Shown: positions 10,201-19,047 of the stretch, piece by piece
Numbering within the stretch: position 1 is the stretch's first letter
Layout of the letters: the number at the start of each line of letters is the position of its first letter
Assembly (NCBI RefSeq): GCF_000716445.1
Contig: NZ_JNWK01000014.1
Span: forward strand, 62,001-126,000
Length of the DNA: 64,000 bases
From: Streptomyces wedmorensis
GTDB lineage: Bacteria; Actinomycetota; Actinomycetes; Streptomycetales; Streptomycetaceae
Direction: 5' to 3'
Translations under genes and position numbers: made by a program
The notes under the pieces: model-generated
What the model was told of the DNA's origin: nothing
Seen by the model: only the letters and a program-made list of their open reading frames with translations
The model's database searches: none

Positions 10201-13200
10201 GGCATGATCTCCTCCTCCTCCGACCTCGGAGACGTGGGCGAGGACAAGGCCAACGGCAACACCGCGGACGACTCCTGCACCCGCTACGAGTACGCCCGCA
10301 ACACGGACAAGACCCTGCTCACGCTGGTCAAGCGCGTCCACACGGTCGCGGTCGACTGCGCCACCACCCCGAGCTACCCCGGTGACGCGATATCCGACGT
10401 CCGCACCCTCTACGACGACCTCGCCTACGGGGCGGTCCCGACGAAGGGCGACGTCAGCTCCAGCCAGCGGGTCACCGGCTACAGCGGCACCACCCCGGTC
10501 CTGCAGACCACCACGAGCAGCGACTACGACGTCCACGGCCGCGTCACGGCGGTCCAGGACGCCAGGAACAACCGGACCACCACCTCCTACACCCCCGCCA
10601 CCGGCGGGCCGGTCACGGGAATGAAGGTCACCACCCCGCCCGCCGTCACCGGCGGCACCGGGCAGACCACCTCGTCGTCGGTCGACCCCGCCTGGGGTCT
10701 GGTCACCGCCACGACCGACGCCAACAACCAGCGCACCGACCTGGCCTACGACGCGCTCGGCCGCCTCGTCAAGGTGTGGCTCCCGGGCCGCGCCAAGGCC
10801 ACCGACATCCCCAACACCGAGTACGCGTACGACATCAACGCGGACGCGGCCACCGTCGTCACCACCCGGACGCTGAAGCCCAACGGCAACGTCTCGGTCT
10901 CCCACCAGCTGTACGACGGGCTCCTGCGCGCCCGCCAGACCCAGACCCCCACCCCCAACACCGGGCGGGTCCTGAACCTCGTCGAGTACGACTCGCGGGG
11001 CCTGGCGGTCGTCCAGCACGGCCCGTTCTACAACCTGGACGACCCCGGCACGACCGTCGTCGAGCCGCAGTTCGCGGTCGGCGGCAACCCGCCGGCCACC
11101 GAGACCGTCTACGACGGCGCGGGCCGTGCCACGGCCTCCGTCTTCAAGGTCGGCGGCGCCGAGAAGTGGCGCACCCGGACCGTCTTCCACGGCGACTGCA
11201 CGGACAGCGACCCGCCCACCGGCGGCACTCCGACGCGTGTCTGCACCGACGCCCAGGGGCGCCGGGTCTCGCTCACCGAGTACGAGTCCGACTCCGTCTC
11301 CGGCACCGGGCTCACCACCACCTACGCCTACGACAAGGCCGGCCGTCTCTCCTCGGTCAAGGACCCGACGGCCAAGAACGAGTGGAAGTGGACCTACGAC
11401 GCCCTCGGCCGGCAGCGCACCGCTGACGACCCGGACAAGGGCCTCAGCACGATGGCGTACGACGAGCTGGACCGTCTCACCACCGCGACGGATCCGCTCG
11501 GTGTCGCCGTCACCTACCACTACGACAACCTCGGCCGCACCACCAAGATCACCAAGGGGGGCGAGACCCTCAACTCCTGGGTCTACGACACCCTCCCCAA
11601 CGGAATCGGCCGGGTCACCTCCGCCTCCACCTTCAGCGGGGGCAACGAGTACAAGTCCGCCGTCAACAGCTACGACGTCAACGGACACCCCACCTCCACC
11701 GCGGTGGTCATCCCGGCGGCCGAGGGCAGGCTCGCCGGCACCTACACCACCACCGCGACCTACAAGGCCGACGGCTCCGTGTCCGGCGTGACCGTCCCGG
11801 CGGCGGGACCGCTCCCGTCGGAGAAGATCACCACCGGCTACGACCTCACGGGCCTGCCGGTCTTCACCTACGGCACCACCGACTACGTCAGGGAGACCCG
11901 CTACTCGAACTTCGGCGAGACCGAACAGCTCACCCTCGGCGTCTCCAGCGCCGCCAAGCAGACCTGGCTGACCAACTTCCACGAGGACGGCACCCGCCGC
12001 CTCACCGGCAGCCGGATCGACCGCGAGTCGATCGCCAACCCCGACGTCGACGCCACCTACGTCTACGACGCGGCCGGCAACATCAAGACCATCGCGGACG
12101 CGCCCGCGGGCAAGACCGCGGACGTCCAGTGCTTCCAGTACGACTACCTGCGCCGGCTCAAGACGGCGTGGAGCCAGACCTCCGCCACCTGCGAGGCGCC
12201 CCCGGCGGCGAACAGCGTCATCGGCGGCCCGGCCCCGTACTGGCACTCCTACGAGTACGACACCGCGGGCAACCGCACCAAGGAGATCCGCAACCCCGTC
12301 AACCCGGCGGCCGGCGGAGCCTCCGCCCTGCGGGTCACCACCACCGCCGCGATGCCCGCGGCCGGCGCCGACCGCCCGCACGCCCTGCCCACCGCAGCGG
12401 TCGCCACCGAGACCGTGAACAGCGCGGGAACGGTCACCGCGAGGACCGACACCACCCAGAGCCACGCCTACGACGCGGCGGGCAAGACCGTCCGCCGCAC
12501 CAAGGCGGCCACCGCTCTGAGCCCGGCCGTCGACCAGCTGCTGCGCTGGGACGCCGTGGGCAGGCTCGCCGGCACCTCCAAGGCGGGGGAGAAGGGCACG
12601 GTCACCGGAAACGGCGGCCTCTGCCTCGACCTCAAGGGTGGCGCGACCGCCTCCGGCACCGTGATCCAGGGCCTGACCTGCGCCTCCGGCAGTACCGCGC
12701 AGGCCTGGGAGCTCAACAAGGACGAGCAGCTCGCCGCCCTCGGCGTCTGCGCCGTCCCCAACGGCACCACCAGCGGCAGCGCGATCCTCGCCCGCCCCTG
12801 CTCCTCCACCGACGCCACGCAGAAGTGGAAGATCCAGGACAACGGCACCGTCAAGCACACCGCCACCGGCCTGTGCCTGACCCTGACCGCCACCACCAGC
12901 GGCACCGCGGCCACCGCCGTCACCTGCTCCACCTCCGCGACCCAGCGGTGGAGCTTCGCCAAGCACACGACCAACGTCTACGGCTCCGACGGCAACCGGC
13001 TGATCCGCAAGGAGTACGGCAAGGCGACGCTGTACCTCGGCACCACCGAGCTCACCGTCGACACCAAGAACACCGCCGCCACCACGGACGACACCACCAG
13101 CGCCGTCCGCTACTACCGCCACGGCGGCAGGACCGTCGCCGTCCGCAGCTCCACCACCCAGGTGCACTGGCTCGCCGGCGGCCTCAACGGCACCGCCGAG

Positions 13201-14367
13201 CTCGTCATCGACGCGGTGGGCGCGGGCCAGACCGTCACCCAACGCCGCACCCTGCCGTTCGGCGAGGTCCGCGGCGCCAACCCGTCGACGTGGCCGGGGC
13301 AGCAGGGCTTCGTCGGGGCGGTCAACGACCCCGGCTCCGGCCTGGTCCACATGGGCGCCCGTCAGTACGACCCGGCCCTCGGCCGGTTCCTCTCGGTCGA
13401 CCCGGTCCTTGACCTGTCCGACCCGCAGCACCTGAACCCGTACGCGTACGGGCGCAACAACCCGGTCATGTTCCCCGACCCCACGGGCCTGTGGTGGGGC
13501 TGGTCCGACTGGGGCCACGCCGCGCTCGACGTCGTCGGCCTGGTGCCGGTCGTCGGCGAGGCCGCCGACATCGCCAACGGCATCTGGTACACCGCCGAGG
13601 GCAACTACGTCGACGCGGGTCTGTCCTTCTCCTCCGCGATCCCGATCGTCGGATACGGCGCGAGCGCCGCCAAGGGTGCGAAGTACGTCGACGAGGGCAT
13701 CGAGGCGGTCCAGGCGGTCACCAAGACCACCGACAAGGCCGCCGACGCCAAGGGCGCGGCCAACGCCGCCGACAACGTCACCCCGCCGGCCACACCCAAG
13801 CCCAAGGAGGCACCCAAGCCCGACCCGCCGGCCAAGCCCAAGGACGACGCCGGCAGCGGCTCGGGGACCAAGGGCGACGGAGCCGGCGGCAAGAAGGACG
13901 GCGACGGCGGTGGCGGCGGCGGAGACGAAGGGGAAACCCTCTTCCGCGGCACCACCAAGAACTACGGTGGAGGCGCCGGAACCAAGACGAGCGGTTCCAC
14001 CCCGTCGAGCTGGCACCCCGGAGTCGCCACCGCCTACGCGGTGCACTCCGCCAGCCGGGGCTCCGACGCGGTCGTCCACGTGATCCCCTCGTCGAACCTC
14101 CAGCGCGCCGGAATCGAGACCGAACGGTACTGGGGCTCCCTGCCCCAGGACCGCGAAGTGGTCATCAACGCGCTGCCGGGCGACGTGGCGAACGCCGCCT
14201 CGCTGTCCATTCCCGTGGACCGCGCCCGGGAGATTCTCAGCGGAATCGGAATCGACATCCCAGCGCATCTACCCGATCCGAAATCACTCGACGAGTTCCT
14301 CAAACTCGATCTGCCCGACATGACGCCGGGGCAGATTTCGGACTTCGTCCAGCAGGCGTCCCGATGA
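7285..14367 (+). CDS. secreted RHS-repeat polymorphic toxin with internal ricin-type lectin and ART-like C-terminus
   Basis: A 2,360-residue exported protein. An N-terminal signal peptide (hydrophobic GVVGAVTLTLLQAPAVGAA) is followed by a linker and a SpvB/TcaC-like region at about 303-385 (SGTWSVAGNSGSFTWQYPM, LSLSYSSGSVDGRTA). Many YD/RHS repeats follow (for example TYAYDKAGRLSSVKDP). A ricin-type beta-trefoil with QAW, QKW and QRW repeats is inserted at about 1773-1892. The RHS core (MGARQYDPALGRFLSVDP) ends near 2040, followed by a pre-toxin TG-like segment (VVGLVPVVGEAADIANGIWY) and a Pro/Lys/Gly linker. The variable tip from about 2219 (LFRGTTKNY, HPGVATAYAVHSA, DREVVINALPGDV) resembles the R / S-T / E strands of ADP-ribosyltransferase folds. 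That last call is inference. The ATG follows GAGGAG. Confidence 0.88.
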   Translation: MRIGARGLRARRTFLRRSGGVTAWGVVGAVTLTLLQAPAVGAADGVDEAAREKRRPKTAVMDSVDVTPLAWEKDGEKDAAAQAARVPYPKTVWPAAGKGVAELPVEGLRAQARAGSLTAAEAAVEDRAGTLPVRIVTPAAVRGKLASRNAAAREAGVEALGTQVPGRVDVEVMSRAKTERTGVDGLLLTVARADGETAAGRVTVEIDYKAFAAAYGGDWASRLRVVQHSPCLVTSATPGACADGKVLRTSNDRKNGTLTAEVALPEGTAGAKAPTGAAARSAAAATTASAAAAGLSVLSVSAGAAGSSGNYAATSLTPSGTWSVAGNSGSFTWQYPMRVPPSIAGPSPQLSLSYSSGSVDGRTASTNSQTSWVGEGFDLSQGYIERSYRSCKDDGHDTEGEEKYDLCWHSDNATMSFGGRNGELVKKSGADASRTLDGNPDMKLEGTWRLKTDDGTRVERWSGGFNTGDSKEFWVVTTTDGTRYYFGRNKRSAADGESQESAWQVPVYGDDSGEPCHESTFKDSRCDQTWRWNLDYVVDVHGNSMTLYWEKETNRYGAMRDDVSVAYDRGGHLKRIEYGEREGSDLTTDAPARVVFGVAERCDGAAADCEPGDLKEDTATRWPDVPFDQICTDTDSCKEQWSPAFFSRKRLTSVTTQILKSGSYTPVDTWTLDQSYPATADTSPRSLWLQSITHVGKANGGTSESLKTVFWGVKNTNRVHAEAQDRDPMYKWRIRAIRSESGGEVAVTYKPVECTVSDLPTPHTNTKRCFPSFWSKEGAIGEDEDWFHKYVIDTVIEDDRTVAGLNKTTKYEYYGGAAWRYDDSELAKSKNKTWSQFRGFQTVRTVTGDAGTAQLSSEATYLRGMDGDRTNGDGGTEDVWVTASDGTRIEDKDRLQGYQLEARTYSSVPAATAADRAAKEINGSVNTPWISAPTATEGSDNATLVGTDRIDTRTAVTGGIRRTAIDHTYDSYGMISSSSDLGDVGEDKANGNTADDSCTRYEYARNTDKTLLTLVKRVHTVAVDCATTPSYPGDAISDVRTLYDDLAYGAVPTKGDVSSSQRVTGYSGTTPVLQTTTSSDYDVHGRVTAVQDARNNRTTTSYTPATGGPVTGMKVTTPPAVTGGTGQTTSSSVDPAWGLVTATTDANNQRTDLAYDALGRLVKVWLPGRAKATDIPNTEYAYDINADAATVVTTRTLKPNGNVSVSHQLYDGLLRARQTQTPTPNTGRVLNLVEYDSRGLAVVQHGPFYNLDDPGTTVVEPQFAVGGNPPATETVYDGAGRATASVFKVGGAEKWRTRTVFHGDCTDSDPPTGGTPTRVCTDAQGRRVSLTEYESDSVSGTGLTTTYAYDKAGRLSSVKDPTAKNEWKWTYDALGRQRTADDPDKGLSTMAYDELDRLTTATDPLGVAVTYHYDNLGRTTKITKGGETLNSWVYDTLPNGIGRVTSASTFSGGNEYKSAVNSYDVNGHPTSTAVVIPAAEGRLAGTYTTTATYKADGSVSGVTVPAAGPLPSEKITTGYDLTGLPVFTYGTTDYVRETRYSNFGETEQLTLGVSSAAKQTWLTNFHEDGTRRLTGSRIDRESIANPDVDATYVYDAAGNIKTIADAPAGKTADVQCFQYDYLRRLKTAWSQTSATCEAPPAANSVIGGPAPYWHSYEYDTAGNRTKEIRNPVNPAAGGASALRVTTTAAMPAAGADRPHALPTAAVATETVNSAGTVTARTDTTQSHAYDAAGKTVRRTKAATALSPAVDQLLRWDAVGRLAGTSKAGEKGTVTGNGGLCLDLKGGATASGTVIQGLTCASGSTAQAWELNKDEQLAALGVCAVPNGTTSGSAILARPCSSTDATQKWKIQDNGTVKHTATGLCLTLTATTSGTAATAVTCSTSATQRWSFAKHTTNVYGSDGNRLIRKEYGKATLYLGTTELTVDTKNTAATTDDTTSAVRYYRHGGRTVAVRSSTTQVHWLAGGLNGTAELVIDAVGAGQTVTQRRTLPFGEVRGANPSTWPGQQGFVGAVNDPGSGLVHMGARQYDPALGRFLSVDPVLDLSDPQHLNPYAYGRNNPVMFPDPTGLWWGWSDWGHAALDVVGLVPVVGEAADIANGIWYTAEGNYVDAGLSFSSAIPIVGYGASAAKGAKYVDEGIEAVQAVTKTTDKAADAKGAANAADNVTPPATPKPKEAPKPDPPAKPKDDAGSGSGTKGDGAGGKKDGDGGGGGGDEGETLFRGTTKNYGGGAGTKTSGSTPSSWHPGVATAYAVHSASRGSDAVVHVIPSSNLQRAGIETERYWGSLPQDREVVINALPGDVANAASLSIPVDRAREILSGIGIDIPAHLPDPKSLDEFLKLDLPDMTPGQISDFVQQASR

Positions 14368-14390
14368 TAGGCTGCAAGGCCTGAATCCCC

Positions 14391-14424
14391 AGCCGTGCGG
14401 TCGTTCTGCGACGACCGCACGGCT
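14391..14424. terminator. strong hairpin between RHS toxin and downstream gene
   Basis: Perfect 14-bp stem AGCCGTGCGGTCGT (14391-14404) / ACGACCGCACGGCT (14411-14424) with a 6-base loop, 24 bases after the RHS stop. It sits between the toxin and its candidate immunity gene, so the downstream gene probably has its own promoter or relies on read-through. Confidence 0.75.
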
Positions 14425-14461
14425 GGCTTCTGTCGACCATGAAGTGATGTAAGGATTCACG

Positions 14462-15304
14462 ATGGAAAGCGATGTCCAGGAGGAATTCCCCCGGCGCCTC
14501 CGAGAGCTCTGGACCAGGTCCGGCCTTTCGCTCGAAGACCTCCTGGCCTTCGGCCGCAGGCCGAGGGTAGGCGGCGAGGACTGGACCGAGACCGAGGTCC
14601 GCTCCTGGCTCGAAGGATCAGCCCTCCCGGCGAAGGACTGGCAGTTCCGCCTCCTCGTCGAACACCTGGAGGAGACTGCGCGATCCCGGAACTCCGACCA
14701 CGTCGGGAATTCCGTCGAATCCTGGTACATGCTGTACTGGCACGCCGTCGCGGCCCGCCATGGCGTTCCTCCGAGAAAACGGTCGGGAACCCCTCCGCGC
14801 ACCGCGCGGGAACGCGACAGAAGAAGCTCGCTGGCTTTCCTGAGCGACTGGCGATGGAAAGCCGACTGGTTCTCCGCCCTGCGGAAGGCGGAACACTTCG
14901 ACCGCGTACCCGAAGACGTCGCCTCGTCCCTCTGGGGATGCCTCCAGCGGCACGGTTACCGCCTCCCCGTCGCCTACGCCGACGGCGAGGTCGACCCCAC
15001 CACGGCGTTCTTCGCCGACACGGAGCTGGAACGCGCACACGAGCGCCTGCTCACCGCGCTGAAGCGCTTCGCATCCCACTCGGACGCCCTGGTCCGGGAC
15101 ACCCCGGACCACCCCGACGTGCTCGTCCTCCCCGCCTCCCTCGAAGGCCGGCACGAGGCCGCCCGCGGCATGCGAACGGCGGCCGACGCGATGCTCTCGG
15201 CCTACTTCGCCCTCGTGGAACTCATCAGGGACCGCCACCTGGTCGACGACACCTTCCGCTTCGAACCGACCGAGTACGGCAAGCTCGCCGCGTTCCCCGC
15301 CTGA
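14462..15304 (+). CDS. uncharacterised protein in immunity-gene position, HTH-like N-terminus
   Basis: A 280-residue soluble protein I do not recognise. The N-terminal 65 residues (FPRRLRELWTRSGLSLEDLLAF, then a variable loop, EVRSWLEGSALPAKDW, FRLLVEHLEE) look like the degenerate XRE-type helix-turn-helix common in Streptomyces regulators. The rest is charged and probably alpha-helical, with no signal peptide. The ATG at 14462 follows AAGGA. It lies directly after the RHS toxin, where immunity genes usually are, so it could be the immunity protein, a regulator of the locus, or unrelated. No known immunity family was recognised. Confidence 0.6.
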   Translation: MESDVQEEFPRRLRELWTRSGLSLEDLLAFGRRPRVGGEDWTETEVRSWLEGSALPAKDWQFRLLVEHLEETARSRNSDHVGNSVESWYMLYWHAVAARHGVPPRKRSGTPPRTARERDRRSSLAFLSDWRWKADWFSALRKAEHFDRVPEDVASSLWGCLQRHGYRLPVAYADGEVDPTTAFFADTELERAHERLLTALKRFASHSDALVRDTPDHPDVLVLPASLEGRHEAARGMRTAADAMLSAYFALVELIRDRHLVDDTFRFEPTEYGKLAAFPA

Positions 15305-15365
15305 TTTCAGCGGGACTACGGCGCGTCCGGCGGATCAGGGCCGGTTCGTCCATGCCCGGGGTCTC

Positions 15366-15422
15366 TTGACAGGCCCTTCTCGTGCTTTCAAACTCTTCCC
15401 AACACCCCGCGTTAACGTAAAC
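15366..15422 (+). promoter_or_regulatory. candidate promoter and LacI-like operator upstream of GH43 gene
   Basis: In the 343-base gap before the GH43 gene, TTGACA (15366-15371) is followed after 17 bases by CAAACT (15389-15394), a fair -35/-10 pair. Just downstream GTTAACGTAAAC (15411-15422) is a 10/12 palindrome with a central CG, the shape of LacI-family operators. If correct, the leader is about 240 bases long. Nothing else was recognised in this gap. Confidence 0.4.
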
Positions 15423-15647
15423 AAGACGAGGCGACACGCAGCCGTAACACGGCGGCCACCTCCCTCCGCACGGGCCGCGTTGCTCTGACCGTCATTCCGC
15501 ATCCACGGGTCCGGTCGGCCATCGCCTTCGCGTACACCTCCTCTGTATGCATCCACTCGCTCAACCCACCCCCCTCGCAGGCACATCCGGTTCGCCGTGG
15601 ACGGCACGTCGTCCGTGTCGGATCCGCACAGCAAGAGGCAAGTGATC

Positions 15648-17099
15648 ATGTCGCGTACAAGAACCGGGGCATCGGTGGTCTTCGCCGCTCTGTCCGCTCT
15701 CCTCCTGTCCCTCGTCGGTGCCATGGGTACGGCTCATGCCGCGTCGGTGTCCGTCTCCAATGCCACCCAGTTCACCGATCCGGCGGGAAATCCCGTTCAC
15801 GCTCATGGCGGTGGGGTCGTGAAGGTGGGTGAGTACTACTACTGGTTCGGCGAGGACCGCAATGCCGACAACAGCTTCCGGTACGTGTCGGCCTACCGCT
15901 CGACGGACCTGAAGACGTGGGAGTTCCGCAACCACGTCCTCAGCCAGGAGACCGATCCGGAGCTCCAGGGCGCCAACATCGAGCGGCCCAAGGTCATGTA
16001 CAACGCTTCGACCGGGCAGTTCGTGATGTGGATGCACAAGGAGGGGAGCGCCACGGACTACTCCGAGGCGCGTGCTGCCGTGGCGGTCTCCTCGACCGTC
16101 GACGGTGACTACTCCTGGCGTGGCAGTTTCCGTCCGCTGGGTCACATGTCCCGGGACATCACGACCTTCGTCGACACCGACGGCGCGGGATACATGATCT
16201 CCGCGGCCAACGAGAACGCCGACCTGCACGTCTACCGTCTCACGGCCGACTACACGGGTATCGCCGCCCAGGTGCAGAAGCTGTGGGCGGGGCAGTCGCG
16301 AGAGGCTCCCGCGATGTTCAAGCGCAACGGCGTGTACTTCCTGCTCACCTCCGGTGCCACGGGCTGGGCGCCCAACCAGCAGAAGTACGCCACCGCCACG
16401 AGCGTCACCGGCAGCTGGAGCGGCCTGAAGGACGTCGGCAACTCCACCACCTACCGGAGCCAGACGGCCTACGTCCTCCCGGTGCAGGGGACCAGCGGGA
16501 CGAGCTACCTCTACATGGGCGACCGTTGGGGCAATTCCATGGGCGGCATGGTCCAGGACTCCCAGTACGTCTGGCTTCCGCTGAAGTTCCCCACCAAGAC
16601 CACCATGACCATGGACTACTCGCCCAAGATCACGATCGACGCCGCCGCCGGCAAGGTCACCGGAATGAACGTGATCTGGGAGACCCTGTCGGTCCGCAGC
16701 AGCGGCAAGTGCGCCGACGTCTCCAACTTCGACTCCGCCGACGGCGCTGCGATCGTCCAGTGGGGCTGCGGTGGAGACATCAACCAGCAGTACTGGTTCA
16801 AGGACGTCGGCACCAGCGGCTACGTCCAGATCATGGCCCGCAACAGCGGCAAGTGCCTCGAGGTGAGCGGAGCGTCCACCGAGGACGGCGCGCCGGTCGT
16901 CCAGAAGACGTGCGGCTCCGTGAAGTCCCAGCACTGGAAGATCGAGCCGACGGGTGACGCCGGCTACAGCCAGCTGGTCGCCCGACTCGGCGGCAAGTGC
17001 CTCGACGTCGCGGACTACTCGTACGCCGACGGCGCCAAGCTCGACCAGTGGACCTGCAACAGCGGGCAGAACCAGCAGTGGATCCGGACCATCGCCTGA
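15648..17099 (+). CDS. secreted GH43-family glycosidase with ricin-type lectin domain (exo-beta-1,3-galactanase-like)
   Basis: A 483-residue exported enzyme. A Sec signal peptide (VVFAALSALLLSLVGAMGTAHAA) precedes a five-bladed-propeller GH43 region at about 30-330 (GGGVVKVGEYYYWFGEDR, ANIERPKVMYNASTGQFVMW, LTSGATGWAPNQ). A C-terminal beta-trefoil lectin follows with three alpha/beta/gamma repeats ending in QYW, QHW and QQW. This arrangement matches the GH43_24-type exo-beta-1,3-galactanases that trim arabinogalactan side chains, which is an assignment by pattern rather than proof. ATG 15648 follows AAGAGG; an upstream start at 15597 would bury the signal peptide. The product fits the neighbouring galactose/hexosamine glycan enzymes. 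Confidence 0.82.
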   Translation: MSRTRTGASVVFAALSALLLSLVGAMGTAHAASVSVSNATQFTDPAGNPVHAHGGGVVKVGEYYYWFGEDRNADNSFRYVSAYRSTDLKTWEFRNHVLSQETDPELQGANIERPKVMYNASTGQFVMWMHKEGSATDYSEARAAVAVSSTVDGDYSWRGSFRPLGHMSRDITTFVDTDGAGYMISAANENADLHVYRLTADYTGIAAQVQKLWAGQSREAPAMFKRNGVYFLLTSGATGWAPNQQKYATATSVTGSWSGLKDVGNSTTYRSQTAYVLPVQGTSGTSYLYMGDRWGNSMGGMVQDSQYVWLPLKFPTKTTMTMDYSPKITIDAAAGKVTGMNVIWETLSVRSSGKCADVSNFDSADGAAIVQWGCGGDINQQYWFKDVGTSGYVQIMARNSGKCLEVSGASTEDGAPVVQKTCGSVKSQHWKIEPTGDAGYSQLVARLGGKCLDVADYSYADGAKLDQWTCNSGQNQQWIRTIA

Positions 17100-17114
17100 C
17101 GGTCGGACCCCTTC

Positions 17115-17151
17115 CGAGTGCCCCTCCACCCTCGCGGTGGAGGGGCACTCG
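17115..17151. terminator. terminator after GH43 gene
   Basis: Perfect 16-bp stem CGAGTGCCCCTCCACC (17115-17130) / GGTGGAGGGGCACTCG (17136-17151) with a 5-base loop, 16 bases after the GH43 stop. Confidence 0.85.
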
Positions 17152-17333
17152 TCTGTGCGTGGGCGATGACTTCAAGTGATTACAAAAGCGTAACGGGTCT
17201 GAACCAAGAGTCGCCGACTGTTCACCTGCGATGAGTTTTGAGGAAATCTGCTGATCCTTGGCCGGGCTCAGGCTCATCAACGCCCGGCCGAGACGGCCGT
17301 GCACCCCAACCACAGTCATTCCAAGGAGCTTTC

Positions 17334-18848
17334 GTGCGCCTGTCCCGTTCTGTTCGCGCTGCCCTCGCGGGCACCGTCGCGGTAGCCGTGCTGCCGCTTG
17401 CCGCCTCCGCCCATGCGGCGAGCGCCGAGGAGGGGGCGACCGCCGGCGCCGCCGCGGTCGTCAAGCAGCCCAAGTCGCTGGTGATCGGTATCGACGGCGC
17501 GACCTTCGCCAAGTTCGAGAAGGCGAAGATGCCCAGGGTCAAGGGCCTCATGGCGGCCGGCATGACCGCCACCAGCAACCTCTACGCGAACCCGATGGCC
17601 CCCACCTCCTCGGGCCCGGGCTGGTCGACCATCGCCACCGGCACCTGGCCCGACAAGCACAAGGTCGTCGACAACAGCTTCACCGGCGCCCGGTACGACC
17701 TCTACCCCGACTACGCCACCCGGCTGGAGAGCGCCGACGCCGCGCTCGACACCCTGGTCGTGGGCACCTGGGGCCCGATCCCCACCACCGTCTTCGGGCC
17801 CGCCGTCGACACCCGCCTCGGCGGCGTCAGCGACGCGGACACCACGGCCACCGCCGTCTCCCGGCTCACGACCACCGACGCGGACGCCACCTTCGTCCAC
17901 CTCGACGAGGTCGACGGCGCCGGCCACTACTACGGCACCGAGCACCGGGCCTACCTGGACGCCCTGAACGTCGCCGACACCCAGATCGGCCGGATCCTCG
18001 ACGCCGTCACCTCCCGTACCACGTACGCCGACGAGGACTGGCAGATCGTCATCACGGCCGACCACGGCCACGCGCCCGGAGGAGGTCACGGCGGGAACAC
18101 GCCCGCCGAGCGTCAGACGTTCGTCATCGCCAAGGGCACCGGCTTCGCCCCGGGCTCGGTCCGCCACGACGTCAAGGTCGCCGACATCGCGCCGACCGTC
18201 CTCTCCCACTTCGGAGTCGTCCCCGACCCGGCATGGCAGCTCGACGGCAAGGCCATCGGAAGCCTCGCGCCCGACGCGTTCGACGCGCTGCGCCCCGCGC
18301 TGAACACCCGGGTCGACGAACTCGCCCTGTCGTCCACGCTCAAGGGCTGGACGACCACCGCGCCCAGCGGCTGGACCGTCGACAACTCCGCCATGCCCAC
18401 CGGCGGCGTGACCGAGTGGCGCGGCTGGTCCTTCGCGACCGACGAGTTCTGGACCAACACGGACCGGGGCCAGGGACGCGAGACCAACGTCCGGGCGCGC
18501 AACGTCTTCGCCGTCGCCGATTCCGACGAGTGGGACGACAAGGCCCACGGGGCCGGACAGTTCGACTCCACCCTCGTCAGCCCGGCCTTCGCCGTGACCG
18601 GCGGTGCGACGGCGACCGTCTCGTACGCGACGAACTACAAGGTGGACGGCCCGCAGACCGGAGACGTGTACGTCTCCTTCGACGGCGGCCCCCAGCAGCT
18701 CCTGCAGTCCTACCGCGCGGACCGCAACGCCTTCGAGAAGCTCACCGTCACCGTCCCGGCCGGCGCCGCCACCGCCCGCCTGTCCTTCCGCTACACGGGC
18801 ACCAACAGCGCCTTCTGGACGGTCGATCAGGTCACCCTGACCTCCTGA
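17334..18848 (+). CDS. secreted alkaline-phosphatase-superfamily protein (type I phosphodiesterase / nucleotide pyrophosphatase)
   Basis: A 504-residue exported metallo-phosphoesterase. A signal peptide (ALAGTVAVAVLPLAASAHAA) is followed by the catalytic opening VIGIDGATFAKF, with Asp as metal ligand and Thr as likely nucleophile. Further metal-site motifs are HLDEVDGAGHYYG and TADHGHAPGGGHGG. The last 150 residues form a beta-rich domain (from about GWTTTAPSGWTVDN). I chose GTG 17334 because AAGGAG lies 6 bases upstream. It lies between two glycosidases and could release phosphate or cleave phosphodiesters or nucleotide sugars outside the cell. The 5' region contains one GTTCACC PHO-box-like unit at 17220, which alone is weak. 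Confidence 0.82.
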   Translation: MRLSRSVRAALAGTVAVAVLPLAASAHAASAEEGATAGAAAVVKQPKSLVIGIDGATFAKFEKAKMPRVKGLMAAGMTATSNLYANPMAPTSSGPGWSTIATGTWPDKHKVVDNSFTGARYDLYPDYATRLESADAALDTLVVGTWGPIPTTVFGPAVDTRLGGVSDADTTATAVSRLTTTDADATFVHLDEVDGAGHYYGTEHRAYLDALNVADTQIGRILDAVTSRTTYADEDWQIVITADHGHAPGGGHGGNTPAERQTFVIAKGTGFAPGSVRHDVKVADIAPTVLSHFGVVPDPAWQLDGKAIGSLAPDAFDALRPALNTRVDELALSSTLKGWTTTAPSGWTVDNSAMPTGGVTEWRGWSFATDEFWTNTDRGQGRETNVRARNVFAVADSDEWDDKAHGAGQFDSTLVSPAFAVTGGATATVSYATNYKVDGPQTGDVYVSFDGGPQQLLQSYRADRNAFEKLTVTVPAGAATARLSFRYTGTNSAFWTVDQVTLTS

Positions 18849-18879
18849 CGTCCCGGCGCGCCCAAGAGGCGTGCCAGGT

Positions 18880-18909
18880 GGTTACGCAGCCTTCTATGGT
18901 TGCGTAACC
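18880..18909. repeat. inverted repeat after phosphodiesterase gene (terminator or operator)
   Basis: GGTTACGCAGCC (18880-18891) and GGTTGCGTAACC (18898-18909) pair with one G/T wobble over a 6-base loop, 31 bases past the stop. The position suggests a terminator, but the weak AT-containing stem also suits an operator. Confidence 0.5.
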
Positions 18910-19047
18910 ATCGTCGTCTCGGCAAGGGAAAACGCCGAGAACTTCCCCTCTTGTCCTCCAGTTCGCAACGGGCCGTGCGCGCAAGGAAGCTACGGCCCGG
19001 TAAGCCTTGACGCCTGCACTCCGCTACTGCGACGGTTCGTTCGAAAG

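Noticed and set aside
7591..14268. Very long open frame on the minus strand opposite the RHS gene (over 2,000 codons)
   Set aside because: It mirrors the RHS codons in high-GC DNA, has Gly/Val/Arg-biased composition, no domain and no start signals; the plus-strand RHS domains are unambiguous.
17220..17226. PHO-box-like GTTCACC before the secreted phosphodiesterase gene
   Set aside because: Only one clear 11-base unit was found; PhoP needs at least two direct repeats.
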